From Cadophora sp. MPI-SDFR-AT-0126 (Eukaryota; Ascomycota; Leotiomycetes; Helotiales; Ploettnerulaceae), in contig JAGMVK010000006.1 in assembly GCA_020747065.1 (NCBI GenBank), forward strand, positions 1 through 64,000: a stretch of DNA of 64,000 bases, given 5' to 3'. Below the pieces are notes generated by a model. It saw nothing but the letters and a program-made list of their open reading frames with translations, had not been told where the DNA came from and did no database searches. The position numbers and the translations under genes were made by a program. This document shows positions 47,186 through 61,100 of the stretch, one piece after another (the first letter of the stretch is position 1; each line of letters opens with the position of its first letter).

Positions 47186-50100
47186 TTACCCCCTTCTTAT
47201 AAGAGAGCTTACCCCTAAGCTCTGAATCGTATTTCCATATAGAATTATTATTATATAAAATAGTAGAAATATATAGCTTTAGTAAGGAGATTCTAGGGGA
47301 AGTATTAATTTAGTAGTACTAGTTAATAATAATAGTAGTAGTAAGTAAGGTAGTAACTTAACTATAAAGCTATCTGAAAGGCGTCTAAACTAGGTCTAGT
47401 GAGGCTATAATCGCTTACTATTATATATATTATAGTACTTAATAGCGCAGATCTCTAGAATTCTGACTTTCTTCTTTAAATAGCTATAACTTTAAGCTCT
47501 ATAAGTAAACCTTATATATAGAGATTTATTAATCTATATATATTACTAATATATTTTAATAGTTTATATTAAATAAAATAAGTAATTCAAGAATAAGTTA
47601 AGTTCTGAATTCCTAATAGTTTAGTAGTGATTCAGAGTTAATTCAGTATATTAATATAAATAGTACCTACTTTAACTCCTATTAATACCCTTAAGTCCGC
47701 TTACTATAAGTATTATATCTAATATATCTGCCTACTTACTACGGAACTAAACTATATTTACGAGTTTAATAGCGCTAGAAGTAAGAAGTATATATACTAT
47801 AAGAAGTAAGTAGAAAAGTATAATCCTATAAGTACTTCCTATTTCCTTTTCCTAAATCCCAATTATTATAAATATAGTCTAATTATAATCCGAATAAGTT
47901 AAAATACTGATTTCTGTACTAGATTCCGCACTATATAGCTAAGGAATATTATAAGCTTTCTCTTGCTATTACTACTAAAGATAATAAGGGTACTATTTCT
48001 ACCGCCTAAGAGATTAATGCCGGATTACGTATTACTACTACTAATACCCCTAAGATATAAGGTAAGCTGTAGTTAAAGTTATTAGAGGAAACTTATATTC
48101 TTTACCGGGCTATTACAGATCTAGCTATATAATAAGCTATAGGTTACCCCCTTTTCTTTTATTTTTTTCTTCTATTATAAGTTTTGCTTATAATTATCTC
48201 TATCTAGGATAGAGATCTAGTTCTAAATATACTTGTTTTTACTTAAGCGAAGTTTAAATAACCTCTGATTAACGTATATTTAAGGTATAGTTTTAGCCCT
48301 AGGCTAAATCTAAGAGGAGATTACTACTAGTGCTACTAAGGTAGCTAAGGAGGTTCGCCGCGCTCTTAAGCGTAAGAGAGGAGAGAAGGACGCTAGCGAG
48401 GTACTAGTAAGATTCCGTGCGGAGAGATACCTAAGTAGCGCGGGAGAGGATGAGAAGATTCTAAATAACTTAGAATAAGGGGAGAATAAGCCCTATTTCA
48501 GATTAGCTTTATTATTAGTTCTTTATAGCTATACCTTTAGTTAGACTTCTTATACGAGAGTAGCCTCCTATAGCGAAACTAGTGAGATATTCTAGCTAAG
48601 GTATAGTTATAAGACCGCGGTATTAGTACTTTAAATCAGAGGGCATTTAGATAGTCTGAATTAAACCTTATTTTACTATCTTACTAACTGGTCTATTATC
48701 TTCTAAGTAACTGTAGTTATCTTCTCTATTTTCTTATATAGCTAACTATTCGAGTAAGTTTTAAGGTAGTCCCGGAGTAGAAGAGTTAACTTAGTAAAAG
48801 TCTCTTAACTTATAAGGCAACCCTATTAAATTAGATATATTATACTATATAGTATTAGGATCATGGCCTACTTAACTAACTTAATACTTTAAGGTATTAT
48901 AATATAGTCGCGATATAAGAATTTCTTATACTTCCTATTCTTCTTAACTCTTAATTACCTTAGGGGGGTTTTAAGGCTATTCCTAACTAGGTAAGAGGTT
49001 ATTTAGGTCCTGGAATAATAGCTCTGAAGTAAACACTTTATAAATATTCGATCCTACAGGTAACTAGAGCTAGTAAGAGTTCCCTACTTAACGTAAAATC
49101 TTAAATAGCCTTTCCTATTAATTACTAAGCTTGCGGCTTAGTTAATGGCTCTTAAGGTTCTTAGTAAATAAGTATACTTTATTACCTACTTAGAAATTAA
49201 TAGGTCTATAATACTGGTTTATAACCCTTACCATACGATCCTACGTAGCTTATATATTCGATTTAGTTAACTCCCACGCCTCTTTCATACGTTTTACTAC
49301 TACTTTAGTATTATAGTAGTTAAGCTTTTCCAGAGGAGTAGTAGCTTTAGAAGAGTTCTAATCCTAACTATTTCTTAGATCTAATCCGAATTTAAGCTAG
49401 TATAAGACTATACTAATAGAGGTATAAGAAAGGGTTATCTAAGCTTAATCTATTAATAGAATTAGTTTACTCTAGTTATCTTAGTAAAAGTTAATAAATA
49501 GTTATAATCTCTAATTAATATACTTATTTATAATCTCTGTCTAGCTATTAGTCTCCTCATAATATACTATAGAGAGCCTGATTTTAACGCTAATAATTTA
49601 GTAGAACTCTTTCTAAAATAATAAGACGAACTATAGCTCTTAGTCTAATATAATTAACTCTAGAGTATATCTAAATTAGTAGATCTACTAGATAAAGAGT
49701 TTAGCAGTACTATATGCGTTAATATTTTAGTAGTAGGGAATTATTACGGAATTCTTTCTTAGGTAATTAATAAACACTAGGATTCTATTATAACTATACT
49801 TATCCTTTAGGAAATCCTTATAATTTATATATAAATATTATATAAGATAACTTAGAATTAGTAGTAAGTGAAGAAGACCTTACTATTTAGAGTATTTAGA
49901 GTGCGAGAATTAATAAGCTTAGTAATTTCTTATGTACTAATTATAGTCCGAACTTATTCCGACCTAGTAGTACTTCGGGGCTAGGAGTTGATATATCTTT
50001 AATTTACTAGGATAAGTAATAGACAGCTAGTTATATACTCTTTAATTAACTTAGTATAAAGTAGAGTATTATGTTACACGTAGAATCGATCTTTGAAGAG

Positions 50101-50899
50101 TAGGAGTCTATCCTTAATTAAGTAGTCTTTAGGTAAGGATTTTTGTATATTAGTAAAGGTAGTATAATTATCTTAATAAAGCTTTTTAATAAGGTTAAAA
50201 GAGTCTAGGGGAGTATTTAGAGGAGCTTTTATCTCGGTAGTAGTTAGTAGCGAGAGAGATACTATAACTACAGAGGAAATAAACTATTCTGCTAGCTCAG
50301 AATTAATACAGGAGTTAAGTCTTTCTAGTACTAGTAGAGTTCGGCTCTGATTATTTTTCTGGACTTATTTCTGTACTTCTAAATCCTACTCCTAATAGCT
50401 TAAGATATTAGCCTCTAATTATCTTTACTAAGAGTATATATAATTTAGAAGTTAAAGTTAAAGAGAAATTCCATCTAATAAGCTTACTTAGTTATAAGTA
50501 CTTTAGTAGTTATAAAGTACTTTAGGGAGTAGTAGTCCGAATATACCTTAATTCTATTCCGAAGAGATATTAACTCTAGGCGCTACTTATAAAAGCCTTC
50601 TATAATAGCGTATAGTTCTTTATTATAGATTTCCTAGTTTAATTCGTAATTATTAAATACATATAAGTAGAAACTAAGTGAGTACTATTATTTATTATTA
50701 TACTATTATAATACTACTCTAGCGATTACCCTATTAGAAGTATCTATTTCTAGCTTAGTAGGTAATTCCGGCTAGAAATAGTAAATCCGTTAAATTAATA
50801 GTAACTACTTTCGGAGCTCTTTAAATATAATATAATACTCTTTTATCTAATTCCAAGCTACTATAGGTTAAGTAAGCGCAGACAGAGGTTTAGTAATAA

Positions 50900-51600
50900 G
50901 CCTGAAGTTACGTATGAATTATTAGTAAAAATTATAGAAACTTAGGTATAACTTAATAGCTATTATAGTCTTAAAGTACTTCTAGTTATATAGTAATTCA
51001 ACTTTCTCTGAATCTGCCTTAATACCTTTAGTAATTACTATATAGCCTAGGTACTTAGTGCGAGTAATATAGAATTCGTATTTCTTAATATTAGCTTATA
51101 ATCCGGCTTCTATTAAACGCTTTAGTACGGATTCTATATAGGCCTGGTGTTCCCCTATAAATTCGGAGTAAATTAGGATATTATCTAAGTAAGCTATATA
51201 GAAGTTATCTAAGTAGTTAAGGAGTACATTATTTATATAATATTAGTATATACTAGGTCTATTACAAAGGCTAAATAGTAGTACCTTACACTTATATAAT
51301 CTATATCTAGTCTGAAATATAGTATACTCCTTAGAGGCTAGATCTATATAGATATAGTTAAAGGTAGCCTGAATATCTAATTTTATAAATATCTTTATAT
51401 TTAACACTCTAGTAAGAAGCTTATTAATTCAGGGGATTAGATAAGCATCTTTCTGTATAAGGGTATTTAGCTTCTAATAATTAATGCAGAATCGTAGGCC
51501 TCTATTAGGCTTTTTAATAAAGAGTATAAGTGATATAAATAAGCTCTAGCTTAACTTAATAAAACTTTTATCTAGATTCTTTAAAAAGTACTCCTTTATT
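50900..51600 (-). pseudogene. Reverse transcriptase domain remnant of the Gypsy element
   Basis: Minus-strand motifs in family order: LRFC, NY and KLN near 51490; KDAYLIP; KLDIQATF (normally KLDLRSAY); then YLDN-ILIYSE near 51180, where the second catalytic Asp has become Asn (GAT to AAT, a G-to-A change). Stops occur throughout. This identifies the element as Ty3/Gypsy and fixes its orientation. Confidence 0.85.
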
Positions 51601-54600
51601 ACTTTAAGCTCTTTTATTAATTAATAGTAAAGAGAAAAGTAGGCGTTAAGTAGTAATTCCTTAAGATAAATCTTATAATTATAATATTAATAAGATAAAA
51701 GAGTATCTATATCTTTCTTAGAAAATACTAAATTCAGATATTAGTACTATTTCAGAAGCTTTTTAGATAGGAATTAAGTAATATTAAGATCTTTCTATTT
51801 ATACTATTCCTATAAGATATAGTCTATCTTATAGATACTAATTTAAAAGAACTTAGTATCTTTATATTTTATATTAAAATAAAAAGTATTTATACTAATC
51901 TTATAGATAAATATAGATATAAGTAATATCCTTAATAGTTTATATTTTAATTTCCGGACCTATAAGAGTCCTCTACTTATAAGAGATAATATTAGAGTCG
52001 GTTTAAGAGCGACTTAAAGTAGATATTCTTCTAGTATTTAAACTGTAAAAGGGAGATATTTTCGTTGTATCTTATCCTTTTAAATTACTAGATCTCTGCA
52101 GTTTACGTCGCTCTAGTAGTCTTATTATAAAGGGAGCTGTATATATAGAAAGGGTAAGACTAGCTCCTAAGACTATTATTTAGTAAGTAAGTAATCAGAT
52201 AGCTATAAAAATTAATTCTGGTTTATTTATAACTTAAGACAGAATTAATGTATCTATTTAACGCTTATTATTATATCCTGCTTCCCTAGGTTAAGGATTA
52301 TAAAGAGACAGTTATATACGCGTTAACTATTAATTGTTAAGTGCAGACGCATATAGTAGGTAATATAGCTTCAGATAAAGTTCTGAAAACTATAGATTAG
52401 TATAGTATATAAGAGAGGCTAAATCTTTACTCCTAATACCCTTAAAAGATATATAGATATAGTCCGATTTATAAAGAGATAATTATTTACTCTAGTATCT
52501 ACTAATATAAAGAGTATAACTCCTAATCTATTTATACTAAGTATATAATTAATTATAAACTACTTCCTTTCTATTAGAGAGTTTAAATCAAGTTTTAATA
52601 GATTATATTTACATAAGCCTAAGAAAAAGTCTTTTCCTAGGCCTCTTTATTTTCCTCTACTTAGTCTTCTTTACTCTCTACTATTTCTTTAGTATTATTA
52701 TTAACTTCCTCCTTATTAAAGACCTGAACTTTAACTAATTTAAGATAGTCTAACTTATAGTATCTAAACTTTCTATACTTATAATACTTTACTTATAAGT
52801 CGCTAGAACCTCCCTAAGGTTTCTGCGTATCCTCTTAATATAGTAAGATAAGAGTTATAAAAGTCTGTAGTATTAAGTAGCAGTAGAAGAGAGCGTTAGG
52901 AGAAGAAGTAGGTTTAAGTACTAATTAAGAAGTAAGTAGTCCGGAAGTCTTCTGAAAGGGGCTTAACTTAGCTGCCTTCCGGGGAGAGTCTGATTTATAG
53001 AGGCTAGTAAGAGATAGGTTAAGTTACGTATTCCGTTGCCTATTAGCGTTAATTAAGATAAGATGAGTTATTATAGCTATATAGTTGTCTTACTATAAGC
53101 TCTTAACTAACGTAATAGTAGTATAAAGCTAGGAGGTAATTTTAAGCTATATAAAGAAGAACTATTCTGTATAAGCTATATTTCCTTAGATTATAGTATT
53201 CTAGAACCTTATATGAAATTAAGTAAAGGTTTTATATACATAGTCTAGTTCTTATATACTTATATCGAAGAACTTAGTATAAGACTTATAAGCTTTATTT
53301 CTAGTAAGAAAGTAGGTCTCTAGTAAAGAAATTATTTCTTAGGCTATCCGGAATATATTAGTTTCAGATAAGTATTAAGGCTCTAAGTAAAAGCAGGCTA
53401 AGCTAGTAATTAATCCCTATACTAAAGCTCGCTATACTTAAGCGTTTAAGTAGAGACTCGCGTTAATCTTTAATTAATCTTTAATTAAAGCTTTCTATTA
53501 CTTAAATATTAAGTTAGTTCTATTATTTAAGAGAGAGATCTTTTCTATAAGCTATACTTTAGGTCCTCGAGGGGTATCCGATTCTACTCTGAATATAGTA
53601 AGGGAGGTATTTTCTAGCTTATATAAGGTATATCTACTTTAACTTATTAATTCGTCTCTTTCCGTTAATCGAATAATTAGTAGTAGGGTTCTAAGGGAAA
53701 TCGAGGTAGAATTAGCAAAAGGTACTACTAGTATAGCTTAAGCGGAAATTAGTAATTACTCGATATAAGCTAAGGAAGCCTTGTAAGCACGATTTCGATT
53801 CTCTATAGATTAAATAATTCCTCTTAATACGTCTAGATTACTAAAGTCTCTCTTATCTCAGTTAGCGCGACCTTTACTTTTATTACCTCAGGTCCTATAG
53901 CTAAAAAAGCTTCTAGCTAGAGTTAGAGAGTTAAGAGTATTATTAATAACTCCGCTAGACAGACTTACTATATTAGTAGTATCTATAATAGGAATAAGAG
54001 AAGATTTAAGCGTGATTCAGGTGCGGCCCGAAATAAGAGTTCCAGAAGTATTAAAGGGATACTTCGTAATTTCCTAGTAAGAGATATTAGTATTAGAGTA
54101 GTTTTTATACGCTATAACTCTACCTCGGAGAGAAATACGCAATTACGTTCTAAAGGGGAACAAAGGTAGTTTAAGAGAGTTTTATAAACTTAAGAGTTCC
54201 GGTAGCAGTAGTTACGATACCTCAAATTTATCTATAGTAGCTGTAACGGTCTGGTTATTTACTCGGTGTAAATACAGAAGGCTGTAGTTGATCTCGGATG
54301 ATCGAGAAGTAGGTGTATCATATAGACGATCGAAGATAGTTACTAAGTATTAGGTGAGAATACTATTTAAAGTTAAGCACAAAGCTCCTACCTAATAGTA
54401 GACGTACTAGTTTTATATAGGACCTTCGTTCTTTAAGCTCTTCCTAGATCCTAAGTTCTAAGGCTCCTAGAGCCCTAGATCCTAAAGCTCTAAAAGGTCT
54501 AACTATCACATGACTTAGCCGCGGGAAACCGCTGCCTTTTTACTGTGTTTTATAATACTACTATAATAAATAACTACATGATACATGTTTCCTAGACCTT

Positions 54601-54955
54601 ATTAGCTCCTAGGAGCTCTACTCCTAGGAGCTACTTAGCTCTCAGGAGTACGCCTGCTCTCAGGATATTTCCTCCTAAGGCCCTGTAGGCCCCTAGGAGC
54701 GTCCGTAACAGTAGCCTCTGTGCGAAAGGGGTTATTTAGAGTCTCTGTCAATAAAGACTACTCTACTCTAATTATACTAATTTGCAACGAGCAGAACTAA
54801 ACCCTAGTTCATTAGTTCGTTCAGGAGATCTCTGGAATCTTAACTCTTTAAGGATAACAATTAGGGGCGATTCAGATGAGAATCAATCGACTATATCTTC
54901 TAGGTAGTAGGATATTATATAAGCTGTCCCCGGTAGGAGTAACCTTCTTATTTAA

Positions 54956-55177
54956 TATAACGACGTAATATTACTAAGTGCAGTATTAAGTATAAGAGCA
55001 AGAGAATAGGTAAATAGTAATATTATAGGTCTAGTACAAAGAAAACAAGAAAGTAAGGAGCCCTCACAGGGGGAGCGGTCCTATATATATACGAATCTGG
55101 TCCGGCTTCCGTCCGGTAATATTCCGGCTAAACCTGAGTACCCCTATTTCCAGCACTTCCGTCACTTCAACGTTACA
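54956..55177 (-). repeat. 5' LTR of the Gypsy element
   Basis: Partner of 46964-47185 with the same length. Its inner border is less clear because the first bases are mutated (TATAAC in place of TGTAAC). A tRNA primer site just inside it could not be identified with confidence. Confidence 0.88.
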
Positions 55178-56334
55178 AGGTCTTTATCCTATAGACTTAA
55201 CTATATGACTATTTAGCTAGACTTCTAATTCTAGACGGCTACGGAAGCTATAAGACTATAGATTTCCTTTGGAGGTGCCTTAAGTATAATATACACCTTC
55301 TTTTCTTACCTGTATATACGTTATATGTCTTATAACCTCTTGATTTAACGGTTTTCTCTGTCTTAAAGCGTGCCTACCGGAAAGAGCTTTAAAAATTGAG
55401 TTTAATAGTTGATTCTACGCTAATTAGTAAGCGTAATTTCCTTATCTGCTACTAGAAGGTATATTTAGAAGCTTTTACCTCTTCTAATATTAAGGCTAGG
55501 TAGAGGACTATAGGTCTATAGCCGGTCTTTATAGTAAAGCCTTTAATAAGCTTATTATTATTAGACAATAGTAATAAACTAATCGATCTACTTCTGCTAA
55601 AGCCTTAGGAGACGCTAATACTACCTCTAGAGGTTTCCGATACTTCAATTAAGGTACAGACTCTAAAGGCTAGGAAAGATTTATATAAACAAATCTGTAC
55701 TTTAGCTAGCGGGTTATATAACTAACTTTCGGAAAAGCGTTTACTCTTTAGGAAGGTTATAAAGGGAATTAATAAGAGAGACTACGAATTAGGGAAGGCA
55801 AATATAAAGGTTAAAGAGTTAGAGGAGCGAATAGAGTAAATCCGGCTAAGGAAAAAGAGGAAAGTCTTAACTAGTCTAAATTCCCGGTTTACAATAACAC
55901 GTGCTATTAGAGAGGCTTAAATTGCAGCTAGAGAGCGTTAAATTGAACTTATAGAATCAGAATTAGATAGAGATTCAGAATCTATAATATTATATATAGA
56001 AGTTGACGTAGAATAGAGTTATTAAGTCTTGAATAGGAAGTGTTGCAATTAAGCGAGGTGGCCGGAATGGGGGGGTGGCCGGAAAGGGGGGGTGAGACGT
56101 TAGGACGCGTCAGCCGGAAGTAGGTTTTACGGTATAATCGGAGCTAGGAGCGAATCAGCGCTGGGGATTCTCGCGTTACGGCGTAAGTTACCTAAAGCCT
56201 CTTAGGTTCTAGAATGGACTGCCCGAAGACGTCAATGGGCACCCTGCCTTATGTAGAGGGGGTGTAAGGTTAAGCATTGTAGAACAGGGCTTATTAAATG
56301 AGGTACCCCTAATTCAAAGACTTTTAAACTCACG

Positions 56335-57924
56335 ATGACCGTACAAAAGCTTCGGCTCTCCTCGCAGACCTAGCTCGGTACTCCAATGATGCCACTCATG
56401 GACGCCGTCAGCTTTAAGCACTCCTTCAAGGATATGGCGATGAGAACTCCTATTGTCCACATCCAACATTTTTTAGCCCTCTTCGACAATATCAGTGCCT
56501 CAGCAGCCCTAGTTCAAGACCCCGAATATCCCCAGATACTTTTTGTCGCTAAATCCCCTTAGGAGGCGGTTCGTTGGGCTAGAAAGTTCATGTCAGCCAA
56601 CGAATGGTCCCAGGTTTCCGGTTCGACATTCTAATCGTTCCAAGGGGGAGGGAAGAAGATCGAAGTAGAAAATCCTACACATCTCAGCAACAATGGGAAC
56701 ACTATCGCTTCTAAGCGCCCATTTCAAGCTCGGAACTCGTGCAGTGGCTGCGAAGCACCCGACTCCGATGGGTCCGACCCTCTTCAGAGCGACCCCGAGC
56801 CGAAGCGACGAAGGATATTGCCAATTGGAGATGAATCAGACGATCAGCTTTCGTCTGATTTTCAGACTTCTAAGGTTGTTAGCAGGAAACGCCGTCAGAA
56901 GCCAAAGGCTTATCATCAAAGGAAATCGCTGTGCAGTGATGAAGGGACAGATACTGGTAGCAAGCCAGACTTTTCTGACGCGGATGATGAGGATAATATG
57001 AGCCAGGAATGCGCGGAGATTGGAGAGGATGTTTCAGTTCCTATAATGATGAATGCAGTACTATTGCGACGGAATATTTCAGCCGGAGAACCCGTGGCCC
57101 TATCTTACTAAGACCCTTCATCTTCCCAAAGCGAAGCAGCTAGTTAAAACACTACAGCTAAGCTCGAGCTCGAGAGGTTGGAATCGATTACAGGCGTACA
57201 GGCCTCTCCAAACTATCGAGATGCGATCGTCAAGCAGTGTTTGGCGCTTGGAAAGCGCGAGACTCTTGAAAACTTTCGTTAGGCCTGTTTCTACTGGCGG
57301 AAGCACCACATACCTTCGGGCCAGGAATCAACCCATCCGTACGACCTGACCCTGAAAACACACTCTGCCCTTGAGCAGTTCTCTTACGCCTACCACGTCG
57401 CCCAGATAACAATACTCCATCGTGTAGTGTTAGATATCCTCTACCGAGCTGACCTTGCTCATTTGCACGAGGTCTACCTCGGTACCCTAGAATATCTCTC
57501 GCGCTTCTCATCCCAAGAGAAGAAGGTGGCTAAGTCTCGGCCGCTGGAGGCCTTTGATGGCGATGTTCGCAGTGTTGCTGTTCATTAAATGTATTGGGCA
57601 TGTTACCCTGACCTTCAAGGAAAGCCCCGCTCGTATAACATGTGCCTAGCTCGGAAGTTCACGAAGACATTAGAGGATGCTGAGAGGTGGTATACCCTGC
57701 GAGAGAAATTTGGCATTGGTATACTTGCACTCGTTCCTCGGGGAGCTAACTGGTGGTTTGAAAAGCTGCCGTTCAAGGATCTACCCATATACCTTCGTCT
57801 TATCGCAGCAGTCAACTGTCGCAGTGGGCATGGCGGAGATGATGGCCAAGAGGGTTCTCTCCTTGTGGAGGCGCGAGGAGCTTCCTGGGCGGCTTCTACG
57901 CTTAGAGTGTCTGAAAACCGTTGA
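56335..57924 (+). pseudogene. Unknown protein gene with seven Gln-to-stop changes
   Basis: One continuous + strand frame of 530 codons runs from ATG at 56335 (MTVQKLRLSS) to TGA at 57922-57924. It is broken only by TAG/TAA at 56371, 56560, 56632, 57109, 57145, 57280 and 57586. Each fits a CAG or CAA codon mutated by C to T, while all seven Trp codons seen in frame remain TGG. The predicted protein has an N-terminal helical part and a charged middle with a basic stretch (PEPKRRR, SRKRRQKPK) and acidic Asp/Glu runs. The C-terminal region contains CFYWRKHHIP, YHVAQITILHRVVLDILYRADL and ERWYTLREKFG. I do not recognise the family. A frame change near 57810 may also be present, because the adjacent frame stays open to 57973. 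Confidence 0.72.
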
Positions 57925-58155
57925 TGAGAGCTCCTTCAAAGCTGGCCCTTTGAAGCTTCTCGAGGAGATGTGAAGGAATGGTCAGGTGACTTTCATACTT
58001 CTTGTATATATTACTATACACGGCATTTTGCGTTAGAGCTCTCCTTACGATCTCGTCTCTGTTTGTAGACAATCACAACGCCCGTTCTTTAGATATGACT
58101 TTGACATTTAAATAACAATTAACTACGATAATGATCATTTCAATACAATATGGAA

Positions 58156-61100
58156 TTAAAAGTGCTGCTGCGTCAGCTTCATTGTACGCTGCCAGCTAGG
58201 AGGCTGTTGAGCGAGATATTCGTAAAACTTCGCAATTCTCCTTCCTGCGTCAGCCTCTATCGAAATCGGACATCTAACTTCTTCGGTCGCAAGTATATTC
58301 AGGTCTGTCGTACGCTGGATCCCTATTTCTAATAGTGGTGGCAGAATCTGATGGTCTATAATAGTACGTCCGTAGTCGTTGAGTGCCGAAGCCAGTTTAT
58401 GGAGGTTAGGGCAAATGATATGGAGCCGGTCTATAAACCAGCTCCACGTCGCCGTATTGACGTCCGTTAAGCATTGCTCCACGTTCCACTCCTAGTTTAT
58501 GGGAAGGAGCAGGCCTAGGCTAAAGGTACTAGATTGCTTCCACTTCGAGTGCTGAAGGAGGGTTAGCTACTGGCGAAGATTCCGAGCTAGAGAATACTAG
58601 TAGGTTTGGGACTACTTACTAAACTCTTTTAGGTTCAGGCCTAGTAAGATCTCTTAATACTGTCAGTCTAACAGCGTATCAGGTATATTGAAAATAGTAG
58701 AGCTGGGCGAAATTTGCTCGGCAATCGTACTCATGAGGATATTCCGCCACTAGTACCCTTGATACTGAACTTAGTACACCTTAACTAGGCCTGAGAGTAG
58801 CGATGCGCTTAAGTTATGGAACGGATCAGGTAAGTCTTCGTCAGGATTGAACTTGAGAATCTCTTTGCGAGATCATAGCCGCTCTGCCCGGATAAAACCC
58901 ATGGCACGCTCTATATTCTCTCCAGATATCAGGTATCCAAGAAAACCTATGCACGTATTGAAAGACGTTAAAGAGACGTATAGTATTTCCTCGGCATCGC
59001 TCGCGTAAGCTGCTTCTTCATCGACTTAATAATCCTTCCAGAAGTCATTTAGATGTCGGAAACCCTTCTTCTCGTACTCCGCGAGCGTCGCCTCCTATAG
59101 GAGTGTATTTCCGGAGTGGATTCGGATACGTTGCTCGTTGTCTGCTCTTAGTCGTTTCCTCCCCGCTATATTAATATCACGCTCTTTTAATAGTCTTTTT
59201 TATCTACTAAACCCCTTTTTTATAACTTAAACCTCACGATTAAGCTCCACTATCCTTTCCAGATCCCTAAATATATACTACTTAATTGAATTATATAAAT
59301 ACCGTAGAACTAAATCTTCTGTGAGCCCTGTAAGTATCCCTAACGATCTGGTATAACTGTTTCTATGGGTTTGTACACTATACGTGCATTACTATGCACT
59401 AATCTGCTCTTCTATAGTCGACGGTTCCTATAGATTAAGTATTTTAATAGGATTCTCCATATATTTCTTTGCAATAGCGACAGCGGCTTATCAGTAGAGT
59501 CCTATTTTCAGCGGTATAGATGGCACTTTATTGGAATATCGCTTTAGAGCCCTTATACTCACGTGATGCTACGCTAGTGTAGCTAGCTAGGCATAAATAA
59601 CTACATAGAGTAATAGGTACAAGTTAAGTAGTTGTGAAGAGGATAATATATTAAAACTAGACTAAGGGCTATCTACTTTCCTCTGTTTTCCCCCTGCTAC
59701 GTTAACGTTAAGCTCCTTTAGTGCCCTCTTTTGCCTATAAGAGCCCTCCGCTTTAGCTTAGTAATGATACCTAAGCTTCACCATCCTTTCCAGGTCTCCG
59801 AACGTGTGCTACTTAGTTGAATTATACAGGTATTACATAATCAAGTCTTTAGTAAGCCCCGCAGGTATATTTAACGATCTGGTGTATATATTCCTGTAAG
59901 TACGTATATTATGCGTGTATTACTATATACTAACTTACTCCGCTATAGAAGATAGTTTCTATAGATTAATATCTTTAATAGTATTCTCTAAATACTTTTT
60001 TATAATAGTAATAAAGGCTTACCGATAGAGTCCGATCTTTATAAGTATAGATAAGGTGTTTATTAGACTATGAAGAGCTAAGCTTCTATCTATAGTACTG
60101 AAGTGCTTGCGTGATAAGTGGTATGATACATATAAGTACGTAGTTCTCTTAGTATTTTATGGAGCGGATACCTTCTAGAGCGAGTCTGTAAAGGGTCTGA
60201 TATATGTAATATATAGGAAGAGAAGACGAGTAATAGACTTTGGAACCGCACGTATAACCTAGAAAGGCTTCCCAGTCGAATTTTTTAGCTTGGAGTTATC
60301 TGTTATTATAAGTATAGTCCTATATTATATGTAAATGTTCCTAATGTATTCTCGAGAATTCGCCTATGTAACTAGATTAATCTCGGTCCTGCGTTCTGGA
60401 AGGCTAAAGGTAAGGTGGACCGCGGTGAAGAGGCTCTGAACTAAGATATCTACGTCGCGGAGATACTCCTAGTAGCGGCTAACTTAGTACTAGAACTTCT
60501 TATCTATAAGATAGCGAGGGCTCTTAGCTGATGTAGCTACTATTCTTAGAGTATAAAATACTTTCTGGAGATTATTATGTTTATCTATTATAAACGAGTA
60601 TCTGATGTTCTAATTAGCTAGATTATTATAGATTTGATTAAGGTTAGTATCTGGTTTAAGGCTGTATATTAATTACTCTACTATCTCCTCTGTAGCTAAG
60701 ATAATGTTTACTCTCATCTAATGGAAGTCCTTTATTATAAGTGTTATATTCTTCTTTAGCGTTTCTAGAACTAGGGTATTATCTACTTCCTCGGTTGTCC
60801 GCTACAGAACTGTAACCTTCCCTCCTTCTTATAGCCTTAGTTCGTTGTCCTTAAAGAGCAGGTCTAGTATTGTATCTAGCGGGTATAGGCTCTCGTGTTA
60901 GACGTACTTTATCCTGATATAATGGAGCCTGCTTAGAGGGTTAGGGGACTAGGTTCGCGATGCTTTTAGCCGGTTAGGGCCAGTTAAACCTGTGTAAGCC
61001 CTCTCTAGTAGAGTATACTCTAAGAAGAGTAGTCGCGATATCCATACTAGTCCGGCGAGAATAGTAGTGAAGTCGTATAGCGCTTTTCAGAAATACGTCT

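Larger units (their letters stand above)
46964..55177 (-). mobile_element. Ty3/Gypsy LTR retrotransposon, RIP-mutated
   Basis: Two 222-bp LTRs (46964-47185 and 54956-55177) begin TGTAAC and end GTTACA or mutated forms. The 5-bp duplication AGGTC borders the element at 46959-46963 and 55178-55182. A polypurine tract (AGAAGGGGGTAA, minus strand) sits just inside the left LTR, so the element is transcribed leftward and the left LTR is its 3' LTR. The reverse transcriptase region is readable on the minus strand at about 51600-50900, including an LRFC-x-NY-x-KLN block and a YLDN-ILIY active site, where the family has YLDD. All frames are full of stops. Length is 8,214 bp, normal for a complete Gypsy element. 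Confidence 0.92.
45676..56100 (+). mobile_element. RIP-mutated pogo-type transposon, interrupted by LTR elements
   Basis: Long inverted ends of about 52 bp (ACGTCCCACCCCCCC...CCACCTCGCTTAA at the left, its inverse at the right) are bordered by TA at 45674-45675 and 56101-56102. The inner DNA matches the transposase gene of the better preserved element at 3197-4985, but with many C-to-T and G-to-A changes. The 5' part of the gene lies at about 45740-46588 and the 3' part at about 55178-56095, where the KRKIQTSPNSKF-like C-terminus is recognisable. The two parts are separated by LTR-element insertions. Without them the element would be about 1.8 kb. Confidence 0.88.
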
